A stretch of 64,000 nt of DNA from Mesorhizobium sp. (GTDB taxonomy: Bacteria; Pseudomonadota; Alphaproteobacteria; Rhizobiales; Rhizobiaceae): contig JAHBYX010000007.1 in the NCBI GenBank assembly GCA_019635735.1, positions 1-64,000 of the forward strand, read 5' to 3'. The translations under genes were made by a program, and so were the position numbers. This document shows positions 21,600 through 30,783 of the stretch, in pieces. Numbering within the stretch: the first letter of the stretch is position 1; the number at the start of each line of letters is the position of its first letter. A model generated the notes under the pieces. The model ran no database searches and had not been told where the DNA came from. It saw only the letters and a program-made list of their open reading frames with translations.

Positions 21600-22514
21600 A
21601 TGCGCTGGAGAGGCCGTCGTCAGAGCAGCAATATCGAGGACCAGCGCGGGGCCGGAGGCGGCCTTGGCGGAGGTCTGGGTCGCGGCGGATTCCGCATCCC
21701 CGTCGGCGGAACGCGCAGCGGCGGGTTCAGCCTGTCGACGATCGTCATCCTCGTCGTGCTGTTCTTTGCGCTGCGCGCCTGCGGCATCGACCCGCTGGCG
21801 ATGCTGGAGGAGGGCGGGGTTCCCGGCCAAACCCAGGTGCAGCCGTCGCAGCCCGGCGGCCAGACGGTGCAGCCGAGCGACGAGATGGGGCAGTTCGTGG
21901 CGACCGTTCTGGCCGAAACGGAGGATGTCTGGAAGGGTATCTTCCAGGCCGAGGGCCAGACCTACCAGGAGCCGACGCTGGTGATGTTCTCCGACCAGGT
22001 GCGCTCCGCCTGCGGCTTTGCGTCTGCGGCATCGGGTCCGTTCTACTGCCCGGGCGACCGCAAGGTCTATATCGACCTCGCATTCTACGACCAGCTCGCC
22101 CGCCAGTTCGGCGCAGCCGGCGACTTCGCCCAGGCTTACGTGCTGGCCCACGAGGTCGGCCATCACGTCCAGAACCTGATCGGCGTGCTGCCGCGCTTCA
22201 ACCAGATGCGGCAGTCGATGAGCCAGGCGGAGGCGAACGAGATGTCGATGCGCGTCGAGCTGCAGGCGGACTGCTTCGCCGGCGTCTGGGGCCACTTCAC
22301 GGCGCAGAAAGGCCTGCTCGAAGAGGGCGACATCGAAGAGGCTCTCAACGCGGCCCAGCAGATCGGCGACGATACGCTGCAGCGCAAGACGCAGGGATAT
22401 GTCGTGCCGGAGAGCTTCAACCACGGCACGTCGCAGCAGCGGCAGACCTGGTTCGCGCGCGGCTTCAAGTCGGGCAAGCTGTCGGATTGCGACACGTTCA
22501 ACAGCCAGATCTGA
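21600..22514 (+). CDS. Neutral zinc metallopeptidase, YpfJ family
   Basis: 304 residues from the ATG at 21600 (MRWRGRRQSSNIEDQRG), the typical family N-terminus; the in-frame codon at 21540 has no support. A glycine-rich cytoplasmic stretch is followed by one membrane helix (STIVILVVLFFAL), and the rest is extracytoplasmic. The zinc site is the HEVGHH motif in VLAHEVGHHVQNLIG, with a downstream Glu in VELQADCFAGVWGH. Family members are membrane-anchored putative proteases of poorly known substrate. The gene is independent of its neighbours. Confidence 0.92.
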   Translation: MRWRGRRQSSNIEDQRGAGGGLGGGLGRGGFRIPVGGTRSGGFSLSTIVILVVLFFALRACGIDPLAMLEEGGVPGQTQVQPSQPGGQTVQPSDEMGQFVATVLAETEDVWKGIFQAEGQTYQEPTLVMFSDQVRSACGFASAASGPFYCPGDRKVYIDLAFYDQLARQFGAAGDFAQAYVLAHEVGHHVQNLIGVLPRFNQMRQSMSQAEANEMSMRVELQADCFAGVWGHFTAQKGLLEEGDIEEALNAAQQIGDDTLQRKTQGYVVPESFNHGTSQQRQTWFARGFKSGKLSDCDTFNSQI

Positions 22515-22541
22515 GGAACCAGGCCGGTTAACGCCAAGTTA

Positions 22542-22566
22542 GCCCGCGCGTGCAAACTGCGCGGGC
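22542..22566 (+). terminator. Stem-loop after the metallopeptidase gene
   Basis: GCCCGCGC (22542-22549) pairs perfectly with GCGCGGGC (22559-22566) around a 9-nt loop, 28 bp past the stop codon. There is no T-run, so a classic intrinsic terminator is not certain. Confidence 0.4.
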
Positions 22567-22631
22567 CGACTTAAACGCGGATTCAATTGCTTGCGGTATG
22601 AATATCCCCTCACTTGTCCGAGGGGCAATCC

Positions 22632-24230
22632 ATGCATCCGCACAAGACTTCGTTTGGGAAAGACAGATCAGGCAATTTCGCGATGTTCGCCGCGATCGGC
22701 ATGCTGCCATTGTTGATGGCGGGCGGTGTCGCCGTCGACTTCACCGCGCTGTCCAAGACCAAATCGCAGCTTCAGCAGGCCCTGGATACGGCGTCGCTGG
22801 CAGTCGCGCGTGAAGGAACCGAGATCAGCGACGCGCGTGCGACGCAGATCGCCATCGATCTGCTGTCCGGGAATTTCGGGCTCAGCCATTCCGACCTCAA
22901 GATCAAGCGCGATGGAACACGCGTTACGGTGGATGCCGTTTCGATGACGCCGCTCGCATTCGGGAGCCTGTTCGGCTACGAGACCTGGCCGATCGTGGCG
23001 CAGTCGAGCGCGGACATCGCCACGGTGAAATACGAACTCGCGCTCGTGCTCGATACGACGGGCTCGATGAAGGGCGGCAAGCTCGCCGCGATGAAGGACG
23101 CGGTCAACGGCATGGTCGAATCCATGTCGTCGCAGGTGAGCGATCCCGCCTATCTGAAATTCGCGGTCGTTCCGTTCGCCAACTTCGTCAATGTCGGGCC
23201 GCAATACGCGCCGAAGTTCAACGAGAAGGGCAAGCGGATCAAGGGGACGGGCGCCGAGTGGCTCGATCTCGACGGCAAGAGCCCGATCCCGCAGCACGAA
23301 CTGCAGGCAGGCCTCAGCCGTTTCCAGCTGTTCGAGCATCTTGGCCAGGAGTGGGCCGGATGCGTCGAGACGCGGATGCCGAGCAAGAAGGGGACCCACG
23401 ACGTCGCCGACACGCCGGCGGTGAAATCCGACAAGTCCAGCTTTTTCGTGCCGGCGTTCAGCATCGACGAGCCCGACAGCTGGGGATATGCGAATAATTA
23501 CATCACTTCTCCGGCCGACCCGCTCGACATGAGCGCGGCCGGCAAGACGAAGAAGCTTCTCAAATATGGCCTGCCGCTTACGTTGGCGGGCGAACTGGTA
23601 TCCGGCCTATTGCCGGTGGACGGCGGCACGGGCGAGTGGACCGATCCGGCCGTGAACGCTTCGGGAGGACGCGGCCCCAACAATGCCTGCGTCACCCAGC
23701 CGCTGATGCCGCTCAACTCGGACTACAAGGCGATCCTCGACAAGGTGAACAGCCTGGAGGCCAACGGGACGACCAACATCATGGAAGGCGTCGCCTGGGG
23801 CCAGCGCGTGCTGTCGCCTGCCGCGCCGTTCAGCGAGGGGGACGACAAGGCCAAGACCGGCACGGAAAAGATCATGATCGTGCTCACCGACGGCGCGAAC
23901 GTGTTCGGCAATCGCCCCGTGTCTCTCGGCTCGTCCTATGCGAGCCACGGCTACCTGGTCGACGGCCGCCTCGGCATCTCGGCCGGCACGGCGAGCGCGA
24001 CCAACAACCTGATGAACAAGAAGACGCTCGCCGCCTGCGAGGAAGCGAAGGCCGACGGGACGACGATCTACACGATCCGGCTCGAGGAGCCGGACGTCGC
24101 GACGGGAACGATGCTGCAGGAATGCGCGACGAGCCCCGCGCACTATTTCGATGCCCCGTCGCGCTCGCAGCTCGACGAGGTGTTCCGCGCGATCAACAGC
24201 CGGGTGGTGAAGGTGCGGATCTCGTCCTGA
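22632..24230 (+). CDS. TadG-like pilus-assembly protein with vWA domain
   Basis: 532 residues from the ATG at 22632, which follows CGAGGGGCAA; an in-frame start 6 codons upstream is less well placed. The N-terminus (FGKDRSGNFAMFAAIGMLPLLMAGGVAVDFTALSKTKSQLQQALDTASLA) is the TadE/TadG-type Flp pilin-like segment, with one membrane helix. Next comes a von Willebrand A domain with a MIDAS-like DTTGSMKGGK, later TNIMEGVAWGQRVLSP and IMIVLTDGAN. Such proteins help Tad/Flp pilus assembly or act as surface adhesion factors. No other tad gene is nearby, so it is an orphan. Confidence 0.88.
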   Translation: MHPHKTSFGKDRSGNFAMFAAIGMLPLLMAGGVAVDFTALSKTKSQLQQALDTASLAVAREGTEISDARATQIAIDLLSGNFGLSHSDLKIKRDGTRVTVDAVSMTPLAFGSLFGYETWPIVAQSSADIATVKYELALVLDTTGSMKGGKLAAMKDAVNGMVESMSSQVSDPAYLKFAVVPFANFVNVGPQYAPKFNEKGKRIKGTGAEWLDLDGKSPIPQHELQAGLSRFQLFEHLGQEWAGCVETRMPSKKGTHDVADTPAVKSDKSSFFVPAFSIDEPDSWGYANNYITSPADPLDMSAAGKTKKLLKYGLPLTLAGELVSGLLPVDGGTGEWTDPAVNASGGRGPNNACVTQPLMPLNSDYKAILDKVNSLEANGTTNIMEGVAWGQRVLSPAAPFSEGDDKAKTGTEKIMIVLTDGANVFGNRPVSLGSSYASHGYLVDGRLGISAGTASATNNLMNKKTLAACEEAKADGTTIYTIRLEEPDVATGTMLQECATSPAHYFDAPSRSQLDEVFRAINSRVVKVRISS

Positions 24231-24249
24231 CCGGCGCCCGGAGCGCCGG
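24231..24249. terminator. Stem-loop between convergent vWA and carA genes
   Basis: CCGGCGC (24231-24237) pairs perfectly with GCGCCGG (24243-24249) around CCGGA, directly after the vWA stop and before the carA stop. There is no clear T-tract; it may serve both convergent genes. Confidence 0.35.
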
Positions 24250-24251
24250 CG

Positions 24252-25454
24252 TCAGCGCTCCGCCAGCGCCGGCTCGCCCTGCCGTTCGCGAATGAGATTG
24301 ACGAAGCGGCGGAAGAGGTAGTGCGAGTCCTGCGGGCCAGGCGAGGCCTCGGGGTGATGCTGGACCGAGAAGACCGGCCTGCCGACCAGAGAGATGCCGC
24401 AGTTCGAGCCATCGAAAAGGGAAACGTGAGTCTCCTCAACGCCTTCCGGCAGGGACTTCGAATCCACCGCGAAGCCGTGGTTCATCGAGACGATCTCGAC
24501 CTTGCCGGTGGTGTGGTCCTTGACCGGATGGTTCGCCCCGTGATGGCCCTGGTGCATCTTCACGGTCCTGCCGCCGAGCGCCAGCGCCAGCATCTGGTGA
24601 CCGAGGCAGATGCCGAAGACCGGGATGCCGGTCTTCAGCAGGTCCTTGATGACCGGGACCGCATATTCGCCGGTCGCGGCCGGATCGCCCGGGCCGTTCG
24701 ACAGGAAGATGCCGTCGGGCTTCATCGCCAGGATCTCGTCGGCGCCGGTCCTGGCCGGCACGACGGTAACCTTGGCACCGAGGCCGGCGAGCAGGCGCAG
24801 GATGTTGCGCTTCACGCCGTAGTCGATCGCGACGACGTGCATCGTCGGGGAACCCTGCGCGGAGTAGCCCTCGTTCCAGACCCAAGGGGTCTCGGTCCAG
24901 ACCGAGGACTGGCCGGAGGTGACTTCCTTTGCGAGATCGAGGCCGACGAGGCCCGACCACTCGCGGGCCTGCCGCTTCAGATCCTCGATGTCGAATTTTC
25001 CGTCCGGTGCGTGGGCGATGACGGCATTGGGCGCGCCCTTCTCGCGGATCAGGGCAGTCAGCGCGCGGGTGTCGATTCCGCTCATGGCGATCACGCCGCG
25101 CCGCTTCAGCCATTGGTCGAGGTGCTCGACGGAGCGATAGCTCGACGGGTTGGTGACGTCGGCCTTGAAGATCGCACCGACGGCGCCGGCGCGCATGGCC
25201 GGCGTCAGGTCCTCGATGTCCTCGGCATTGGTGCCGATGTTGCCGATGTGCGGGAAGGTGAAGGTGACGATCTGGCCGGCATAGGAGGGGTCGGTGAGGA
25301 TCTCCTCATAGCCGGTGAGGGCGGTGTTGAAGACCACTTCGGCAACCGCGGACCTCGTCGCGCCGAGGCCTCGGCCGCGGATCACCGTGCCGTCTGCAAG
25401 CACGAGGCAGGCGGTCGGAACCTCTCTGCTCCAGGGGGCGGTCTTCTCGGCCAT
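24252..25454 (-). CDS. carA: Carbamoyl-phosphate synthase small (glutaminase) subunit
   Basis: 400 residues from the ATG at 25454 (MAEKTAPWSREVPTACLVLADG); the frame extends 36 codons upstream without a conserved sequence. The N-terminal half has the CarA-specific fold (GTVIRGRGLGATRSAVAEVVFNTALTGYEEILTDPSY). The C-terminal half is a class I amidotransferase with the nucleophile Cys in FGICLGHQMLA and the His/Glu pair in VQHHPEASPGP. It frees ammonia from glutamine and passes it to CarB for arginine and pyrimidine synthesis. It is divergent from the yqeY-like gene. Confidence 0.98.
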   Translation of the reverse strand: MAEKTAPWSREVPTACLVLADGTVIRGRGLGATRSAVAEVVFNTALTGYEEILTDPSYAGQIVTFTFPHIGNIGTNAEDIEDLTPAMRAGAVGAIFKADVTNPSSYRSVEHLDQWLKRRGVIAMSGIDTRALTALIREKGAPNAVIAHAPDGKFDIEDLKRQAREWSGLVGLDLAKEVTSGQSSVWTETPWVWNEGYSAQGSPTMHVVAIDYGVKRNILRLLAGLGAKVTVVPARTGADEILAMKPDGIFLSNGPGDPAATGEYAVPVIKDLLKTGIPVFGICLGHQMLALALGGRTVKMHQGHHGANHPVKDHTTGKVEIVSMNHGFAVDSKSLPEGVEETHVSLFDGSNCGISLVGRPVFSVQHHPEASPGPQDSHYLFRRFVNLIRERQGEPALAER

Positions 25455-25736
25455 GGGGTCTCCTTCGCCGGCGGCACCGGCCTTGCACACGACCCGGATA
25501 AGGGCCATATGGCGCATGACAAAACACAAGGGCGGCGAAAGCCATCCTTGTGGGCAACACAACGTCCGTGTCTTGAGGCGCGGACAATATGCGAACGGCG
25601 AGGAGCGGTCAACAACCGCCCGAGTTTCGCACCGCGATATGCTTCCCTCGACAAATCAAGGGCTTATGCGGTCGGAAACGAATTGCGCGGCCTTGCGGCT
25701 GCCGCTATCCTCGCGCGTCGCCACAGGAGTGACATC

Positions 25737-26186
25737 ATGCGCGAGATTTTCTCGGCACAGTTGAAAGACGCGATGAGGGGCGGCGACAAGCGCCGCATTT
25801 CCACGATCCGGCTGATCCAGGCCGCGATCAAGGATCGCGACATTGCCGCCCGCACCGCCGGCAAGGGCGCGGTGAACGACGAGGAGATCATGCAGATCCT
25901 CGCAAAGATGGTGAAGCAGCGCGACGAATCAGCCCGCATCTACGAGGAGGCGAACCGCCTTGAACTCGCAGCGCAGGAGCGCGAGGAGATCGAGGTGATC
26001 AAGTCTTTCCTGCCCAAGCAGCTGGGCGAGGACGAGGTCAGGCAGCTCTGCGCCAAGGTGATCACCGACGTCGGCGCGGACGGTCTGCGCGACATGGGCA
26101 AATGCATGGCTGCGCTCAAGGAGCGCTATCCCGGCCAGATGGACTTCGGCAAGGCAAGCGGCGTGGTGAAGACGCTGCTGCAGTAG
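25737..26186 (+). CDS. GatB/YqeY domain protein
   Basis: 149 residues from the ATG at 25737 (MREIFSAQLKDAMRGGDKRR), preceded by ACAGGAG. The whole protein is the YqeY domain: LIQAAIKDRDIAAR, QRDESARIYEEANRLELAAQEREEIEVIKSFLP and the helical C-terminus MGKCMAALKERYPGQMDFGKASGVVKTLL. The domain resembles the tail of the GatB amidotransferase subunit and may bind tRNA, but its role is not settled. In many rhizobia, as I remember, this gene sits just before dnaG and rpoD; here about 5 kb of accessory genes lies between. Confidence 0.93.
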   Translation: MREIFSAQLKDAMRGGDKRRISTIRLIQAAIKDRDIAARTAGKGAVNDEEIMQILAKMVKQRDESARIYEEANRLELAAQEREEIEVIKSFLPKQLGEDEVRQLCAKVITDVGADGLRDMGKCMAALKERYPGQMDFGKASGVVKTLLQ

Positions 26187-26216
26187 GGGTCCCGGCGCCG
26201 CGGACGCTTTCGAGGC

Positions 26217-27032
26217 TCAGCGCCCGGAAGTCCAGGTCTGAGGCGCGTCGGGAAGAGAGGGGATTGCTTCCGGTTCCGGAGTTGCCCTCCGGAACAGCAC
26301 TGTCCCCGCCTCGGTCGAGCGTGCTTCGACCGGGGTGCCGTATGCGTCGCACGCCAGCACCCCGACCAGTTCGACAGGCGCCGTCATGACGTAAGATTCC
26401 CCCTGGTCCAGAGCAGCGATGAGTTTTTCCCGGACCGCAGCGGCATCGAGACCTGGCGGCAGCCCTTTGACCGCCTCGTATTCCGCAGTAGGGACGGAGA
26501 GTCCGCGGCGCCTGATCTCTTCGATCATCCGCGACGGCGAAAAGTGCGGCGGCTTGCCAGCCGCCGCCAGCAGCAGCGGTCCGAGTGGGCACATGTTTTC
26601 GGAGATTGCGACCAGGTCGACAAAATCCCTCGCCTTGGTCCGGCTGGAAGCGGCGATGACCTTGTTGACGGCGAGATCGGTCTGATGAAGACGAGCGCCC
26701 CACGCATCGTCCTTCACGAGAGGGAAGAACCTCGTCCGGGATTCGCTCATCCACTGCACTATCGTCGATTGGGCACCTTGCGAGACCACCGCCTCGACGA
26801 TTCCGTAAATCTCCAGTTCGATACGGACCAAAAAACCCGCCTGTCGCAGTGTCTCGATGTCCGCCGAGGCAGCGGCGCCGATTTCCTCGTCAGTGTCGTG
26901 AAACACGTCGATGTCGTCCGAGACTCTCGGCCAGTCGCGATTGAGCGCAACGCCGCCGGCGATATAGCTGGTGTCGGACCTGTTGGCCGCGATGCAGCGC
27001 AATACGTTCCGTTGCAGCGCCGAGAGGGCCAT
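26217..27032 (-). CDS. AbiEii/AbiGii-like nucleotidyltransferase, candidate toxin
   Basis: 271 residues. The nucleotidyltransferase core is visible at the N-terminus: YIAGGVALNRDWPRVSDDIDVFHD, with Gly26-Gly27 and the metal-binding D40-x-D42, followed by KARDFVDLVAI, a motif of the AbiEii-like group. Known AbiEii toxins transfer nucleotides to tRNA or other targets and cause abortive infection or growth arrest. It starts 2 bp after the stop of a small upstream gene, forming a likely antitoxin-toxin operon. The activity is inferred; a housekeeping NTase of similar fold is the alternative. Confidence 0.72.
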   Translation of the reverse strand: MALSALQRNVLRCIAANRSDTSYIAGGVALNRDWPRVSDDIDVFHDTDEEIGAAASADIETLRQAGFLVRIELEIYGIVEAVVSQGAQSTIVQWMSESRTRFFPLVKDDAWGARLHQTDLAVNKVIAASSRTKARDFVDLVAISENMCPLGPLLLAAAGKPPHFSPSRMIEEIRRRGLSVPTAEYEAVKGLPPGLDAAAVREKLIAALDQGESYVMTAPVELVGVLACDAYGTPVEARSTEAGTVLFRRATPEPEAIPSLPDAPQTWTSGR

Positions 27033-27034
27033 TC

Positions 27035-27370
27035 CTAACCCTCTGCCTCGGAAAGGATTTTCCGGGCGAGAACGAAGGCGCCCGCATCGCCACGCTCCAT
27101 CAGCGCGCCGGCGATGACGCGGGCCTGCTCCTGAGAGTCGGGCACGCGGGCAAGGTCTACGTTGTCGAAGACCCTGACAGCATACCGTTCTGCGGCCTTG
27201 TCACAGAGGTCCTTGAGACGCTTTTTGCGGCTGCGGTGTTCGGTCCGCATACGCGCAGCCTCGGAGACGATCGCGTTTCTGCTGGATGCGGGAACGAGGA
27301 CTTCGACCCGGACCAGATCGGAAGCGCCGCCGTTTTCCCTGTATCTACGGACCCGGTCGCGGGCGGACAT
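27035..27370 (-). CDS. Small basic protein, candidate antitoxin to the NTase
   Basis: 111 residues from the ATG at 27370 (MSARDRVRRYRENGGASDLVRVEVLVPASSRNAIVSEAARMR); the frame extends 15 codons further upstream. The first part looks like a ribbon-helix-helix or similar short DNA-binding element (a beta-like VRVEVLVP then helices), and the rest is charged and helical. It is 2 bp upstream of the AbiEii-like gene. The family is not recognised; it does not resemble the winged-helix AbiEi antitoxin, which makes the pair unusual. Confidence 0.6.
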   Translation of the reverse strand: MSARDRVRRYRENGGASDLVRVEVLVPASSRNAIVSEAARMRTEHRSRKKRLKDLCDKAAERYAVRVFDNVDLARVPDSQEQARVIAGALMERGDAGAFVLARKILSEAEG

Positions 27371-27464
27371 AACCAGTTCCTCTTCGAGCCATGATCTCAA
27401 CATAGCTCCTCGCACTAGATATGCGTATCCCGGTTACGGATGTCAAACGGGACGACCCAGGTGA

Positions 27465-29129
27465 CTACGACGCCCTGAGACGCGAGCCGCGGAGGAGACC
27501 CTGTTCCTCCAGCACCGGATAGGCGATCGAGGCGAGGAGCGAGTTGATCTGCTTCAGGTCTCGGATCGTGTCGAGATGGATCGAGCTGGTCTCGACGCTT
27601 TTCGCCGTGCCGTCGCGCAGGCGTTCGAAATGGCCCTGGGTCGAGAGTTTCTCGCGGTCGCGCAGCCGGTCCTTCTCCTGGACGAGCTGCAGCGCGGTCT
27701 CGCGGTCGCGGCTGATCAGCACGTTGAAGGCGAGGCGGGCGTTGCCGAGCACCGAGGCGTGGAAGGCGGTGAGCTCGCGCCAGCCGTCGTCGGTGAATTC
27801 CAGCTTGCGGTCCATCTTCTTCTGCACGTGGACCAGCATGTTGCGCACGATGATGTCGCCGACCTGCTCGAGCTTGATGCAGGCGCCGATCAGTTCCTGG
27901 CAGCGCAGCGCTTCCGCTTCGGACAAGGTGCGGGCGGTGACGCGGGCGAGGTAGAGCTTGATAGCCGCGTGCCAGCGGTCGACGCGGTCGTCTAGCGCCG
28001 ACAGCCGGTCGATGCGCGCCTGGGACGGGTGGCGGTAGAGTTCGATCACCTCGGACAACATGATCTCGACCGTCTCGCAGATGCGGACCACTTCGCGGGT
28101 GGCGTTGGCGAGCGCTTGCCCCGGCGTGTCGAGCGCAGCCTCGTCGAGGGCGCTGAGCTCGACGGGCGCGCTTTCGGGGCTCTGGGCAGGAGGAGCGGAC
28201 AGGTTGGCGAGCCGCTCGGCGGCGCGGGCGGCGAGCGGGGCAAGGGCGAAGCCCGACAGGGCAAGCAGGGCATTGAAGGCGATGTGGGCATGGACGACCT
28301 GGGTTGCCGGCGAGGTGCCGAACCAGGTCAGGTCCGGAGCGCCAAGCTGCAAGGCGGTGAGTGCAAGGACCGCGCCGATGCCGCGCATCAGAAGATTGCC
28401 GATCGGAACCACGCGGGCGGCGGGAACCGCGCCGCGCGACAGGAGCACGGCGATCGCGCCGGCACCGAGATTGGCGCCGAGAACCAGCACGATGCCGAGT
28501 TCGGCCGGGACGAGATTGCGGGCTGCCAGTGTTGCGATGAGCAGGATGGCGGCGACGCTCGAATGGAAGAGCCAGGTCATGATGGCGGCGAGAAGGAAGG
28601 CGGTGGCCGGATCGCCTGAGAGATAGTTGACGACGACCGGCAGAAGGCGGCTCTCGCGCAGCGGCTCGGACGCCTCGCCGATCAGCCTGAGCGACATGAT
28701 CAGCAGGCCGACGCCGACGAGGATGCGTCCGAACTGGCGCCAGGCGCGCCGCTCGGTCGACAGGAACATCGTGGTGCCCGCGAGGATGGTCAGCGGCACG
28801 AGGATGGAGAGGTCGAAGGACAAGAGCTTGACGACCAGGGCCGATCCGAGATCGGCGCCTAGGACGGCGAGCAGGCCAGCGGTCCCGCCCACCACGCCAG
28901 CGCCGGAGAAGGAGGCGACGAGCAGGCTGACGGCCGTGGCGCTTTGCAGGGCGATGGCGAGAAGCGCGCCGCCGAGGACGGCCAGGAGCGGGTTTTTCAG
29001 CGCCGGCGCCAGCCGGTTGCGCAGCACGTCGCCATAGGCGCGCTCGACGCCGGTGCGCACCATGCGGGTCGCCCACAAGAGCAGGGCGACGGCGCCGGCC
29101 AGGTTGAGGAGGACGACGATCCCGCTCAT
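27465..29129 (-). CDS. Na/Pi cotransporter family protein with PhoU-like tail
   Basis: 554 residues. The N-terminal about 320 residues carry two inverted repeats of hydrophobic helices typical of Na/Pi-cotransporter (NptA/YjbB) proteins, with QSATAVSLLVASFSGAGVV in the first half and HSSVAAILLIATLAARNLV in the second, the paired Q/H-S-S/A motifs of substrate and sodium binding. Residues about 340-540 form a helical PhoU-like domain (NATREVVRICETVEIMLSEVIELY). It probably imports or exports phosphate with sodium across the inner membrane. The gene is monocistronic. Confidence 0.9.
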   Translation of the reverse strand: MSGIVVLLNLAGAVALLLWATRMVRTGVERAYGDVLRNRLAPALKNPLLAVLGGALLAIALQSATAVSLLVASFSGAGVVGGTAGLLAVLGADLGSALVVKLLSFDLSILVPLTILAGTTMFLSTERRAWRQFGRILVGVGLLIMSLRLIGEASEPLRESRLLPVVVNYLSGDPATAFLLAAIMTWLFHSSVAAILLIATLAARNLVPAELGIVLVLGANLGAGAIAVLLSRGAVPAARVVPIGNLLMRGIGAVLALTALQLGAPDLTWFGTSPATQVVHAHIAFNALLALSGFALAPLAARAAERLANLSAPPAQSPESAPVELSALDEAALDTPGQALANATREVVRICETVEIMLSEVIELYRHPSQARIDRLSALDDRVDRWHAAIKLYLARVTARTLSEAEALRCQELIGACIKLEQVGDIIVRNMLVHVQKKMDRKLEFTDDGWRELTAFHASVLGNARLAFNVLISRDRETALQLVQEKDRLRDREKLSTQGHFERLRDGTAKSVETSSIHLDTIRDLKQINSLLASIAYPVLEEQGLLRGSRLRAS

Positions 29130-29403
29130 GACGACGCCCTATAGTCTGACCACCAGCGCATGCAGCACGTCTCGTCGGAAATGGGGTTGTGACAGCGATT
29201 CGGCAGCATAATTGAAGTCCGGCAGATTAGCCGGATAATATTTTTACACCCTCTGAAGCGTTCCTCCGGCAGCGACCCGCGATGTCGGGTACGGACCGGT
29301 CGGGCCGGCGGAGACGGCCCGCCGCGCGGGCGTCGCTCCCGGCAAACGCCCGGACACGGGATTCGTTCATCCGGTCGAGCGAAAGAACTGACGATATTCG
29401 ACT

Positions 29404-30600
29404 TCAGGCGATTTCGGGCGTGGCGGAAACGGGCACGGGAGGCCGCATTCCACTGCGCCGTTCCGCCCACCAGGACAGGATCGCGACGGCCGTGGCGATG
29501 GTCAACGCGGCGACGCCGAACAGCGGCAGCGCGCGGTAGGGCACGCCGGCGTTGAGGACGATCGCGCCGAAGGAAGCGGCGATCGCGATGCCGAGATTGA
29601 AGCCGGAGGGGATGAGCGCCGAGGCAAGGTTGGGCGCATCGGCCGTCCAGCCGAGGATGCGCGACTGGATAGGCGTGCCGATGGCGAAGTTCAGGCCGCC
29701 CCAGACGAAGAGCGCGATCACCATCGGAACCGGGTAGGGGCCGACGAAATAGATCACGAGGAGGAGGACGGCCTGGATGGCGAGCAGGGAGATCAGGCTC
29801 GGCATCAGCCGCCAGTCGGCGAGGCGGCCGCCCGCCAGCACGCCCACCGTCGAGCCGATGCCGATGGCAAGCAGCACCCAAGGGATCGTGCGTTCGTCCA
29901 GCCCGGTGACGCTCTGGAGGAGCGGCGAGATGTAGGTGAAGGGCAGCATCTGGCCGATCATCAGCATCAGCATGATGATCAGGCAGGTCCAGACCTGCTG
30001 TCGGCCGAGTGCGCGCACTTCCCGGGCCAGGTTGCCGGGCCTGTGGGCAGGGCCGACGCGACGGGGCAGCGCCAGAGCGAGCGCGGCGAGGCTCAGGATG
30101 CCGAGCGCGAACATCGACCAGAAGGTGGCGCGCCAGCCAAGCCAGCCGCCGATGGCCGCGCCGAGCGGCACACCGACGATGTTGGAGACGGTCAAGCCGG
30201 CAAGGATGATGGCGATGGCCTGGCCACGCTTTCCCTCCGGCACCAGGTTGACCGCCACAACCATCGCCACGCCGAAGAACGTGCCGTGGGTGACGGCAAT
30301 CGCCGCTCGAAACGCGAGCATGGTCGGGAAATCGGGCGCCACGGCGCAGGCCATCTGGCCGAGCGTGAAGACGAAGAGAAGCCCGAGAAGCAGCGTCTTG
30401 CGGGACACTCTGGCCGTCGCGACGGTCAGGAAAGGACCGCCCAGTGCGACGCCGAGCGCGTAACCGGAGACGAGATAGCCGGCGCTCGGCACTGACACGT
30501 CGAGGCCGGCGGCCACCTGCGGCAGGACGCCGGCGATGACGAACTCGGTCGTGCCGAAGGCGAAAGCGGCGAGGAAGAGGGCAATCAAGGGGAGGGGCAT
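29404..30600 (-). CDS. MFS transporter of the DHA1 (AraJ/YdhP-like) type
   Basis: 398 residues from the ATG at 30600 (MPLPLIALFLAAFAFGTTEFVIAGVLPQVAAGLDVSV). The FGTTEFVIAG block at helix 1 and the GYLVSGYALGVALGGPFLT block at helix 2 mark the AraJ/YdhP-like branch of the DHA1 family, and about 12 helices are visible. These proton-driven exporters expel sugars, arabinose-like compounds or drugs; the substrate here is unknown. The 274-bp gap between this gene and the Na/Pi gene holds no recognisable gene and a locally AT-richer stretch at 29200-29260. Confidence 0.9.
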   Translation of the reverse strand: MPLPLIALFLAAFAFGTTEFVIAGVLPQVAAGLDVSVPSAGYLVSGYALGVALGGPFLTVATARVSRKTLLLGLLFVFTLGQMACAVAPDFPTMLAFRAAIAVTHGTFFGVAMVVAVNLVPEGKRGQAIAIILAGLTVSNIVGVPLGAAIGGWLGWRATFWSMFALGILSLAALALALPRRVGPAHRPGNLAREVRALGRQQVWTCLIIMLMLMIGQMLPFTYISPLLQSVTGLDERTIPWVLLAIGIGSTVGVLAGGRLADWRLMPSLISLLAIQAVLLLVIYFVGPYPVPMVIALFVWGGLNFAIGTPIQSRILGWTADAPNLASALIPSGFNLGIAIAASFGAIVLNAGVPYRALPLFGVAALTIATAVAILSWWAERRSGMRPPVPVSATPEIA

Positions 30601-30783
30601 CGAAACGACCGGGCTGAATTGGCAAAGAATGGGAAGGGCAAAAGCGCTCGCGGAACGGTTGCTAGCACCACGAATCCGGGTGCGCGGCAATGCAGATCTG
30701 CGGGAGCGGGGTGTAGTTTTTCTGGACTGCCCAAACGCGGGGCAGCAGCGACGAGAAGGACAGAGCGGAACGGGCGCGCGGCG

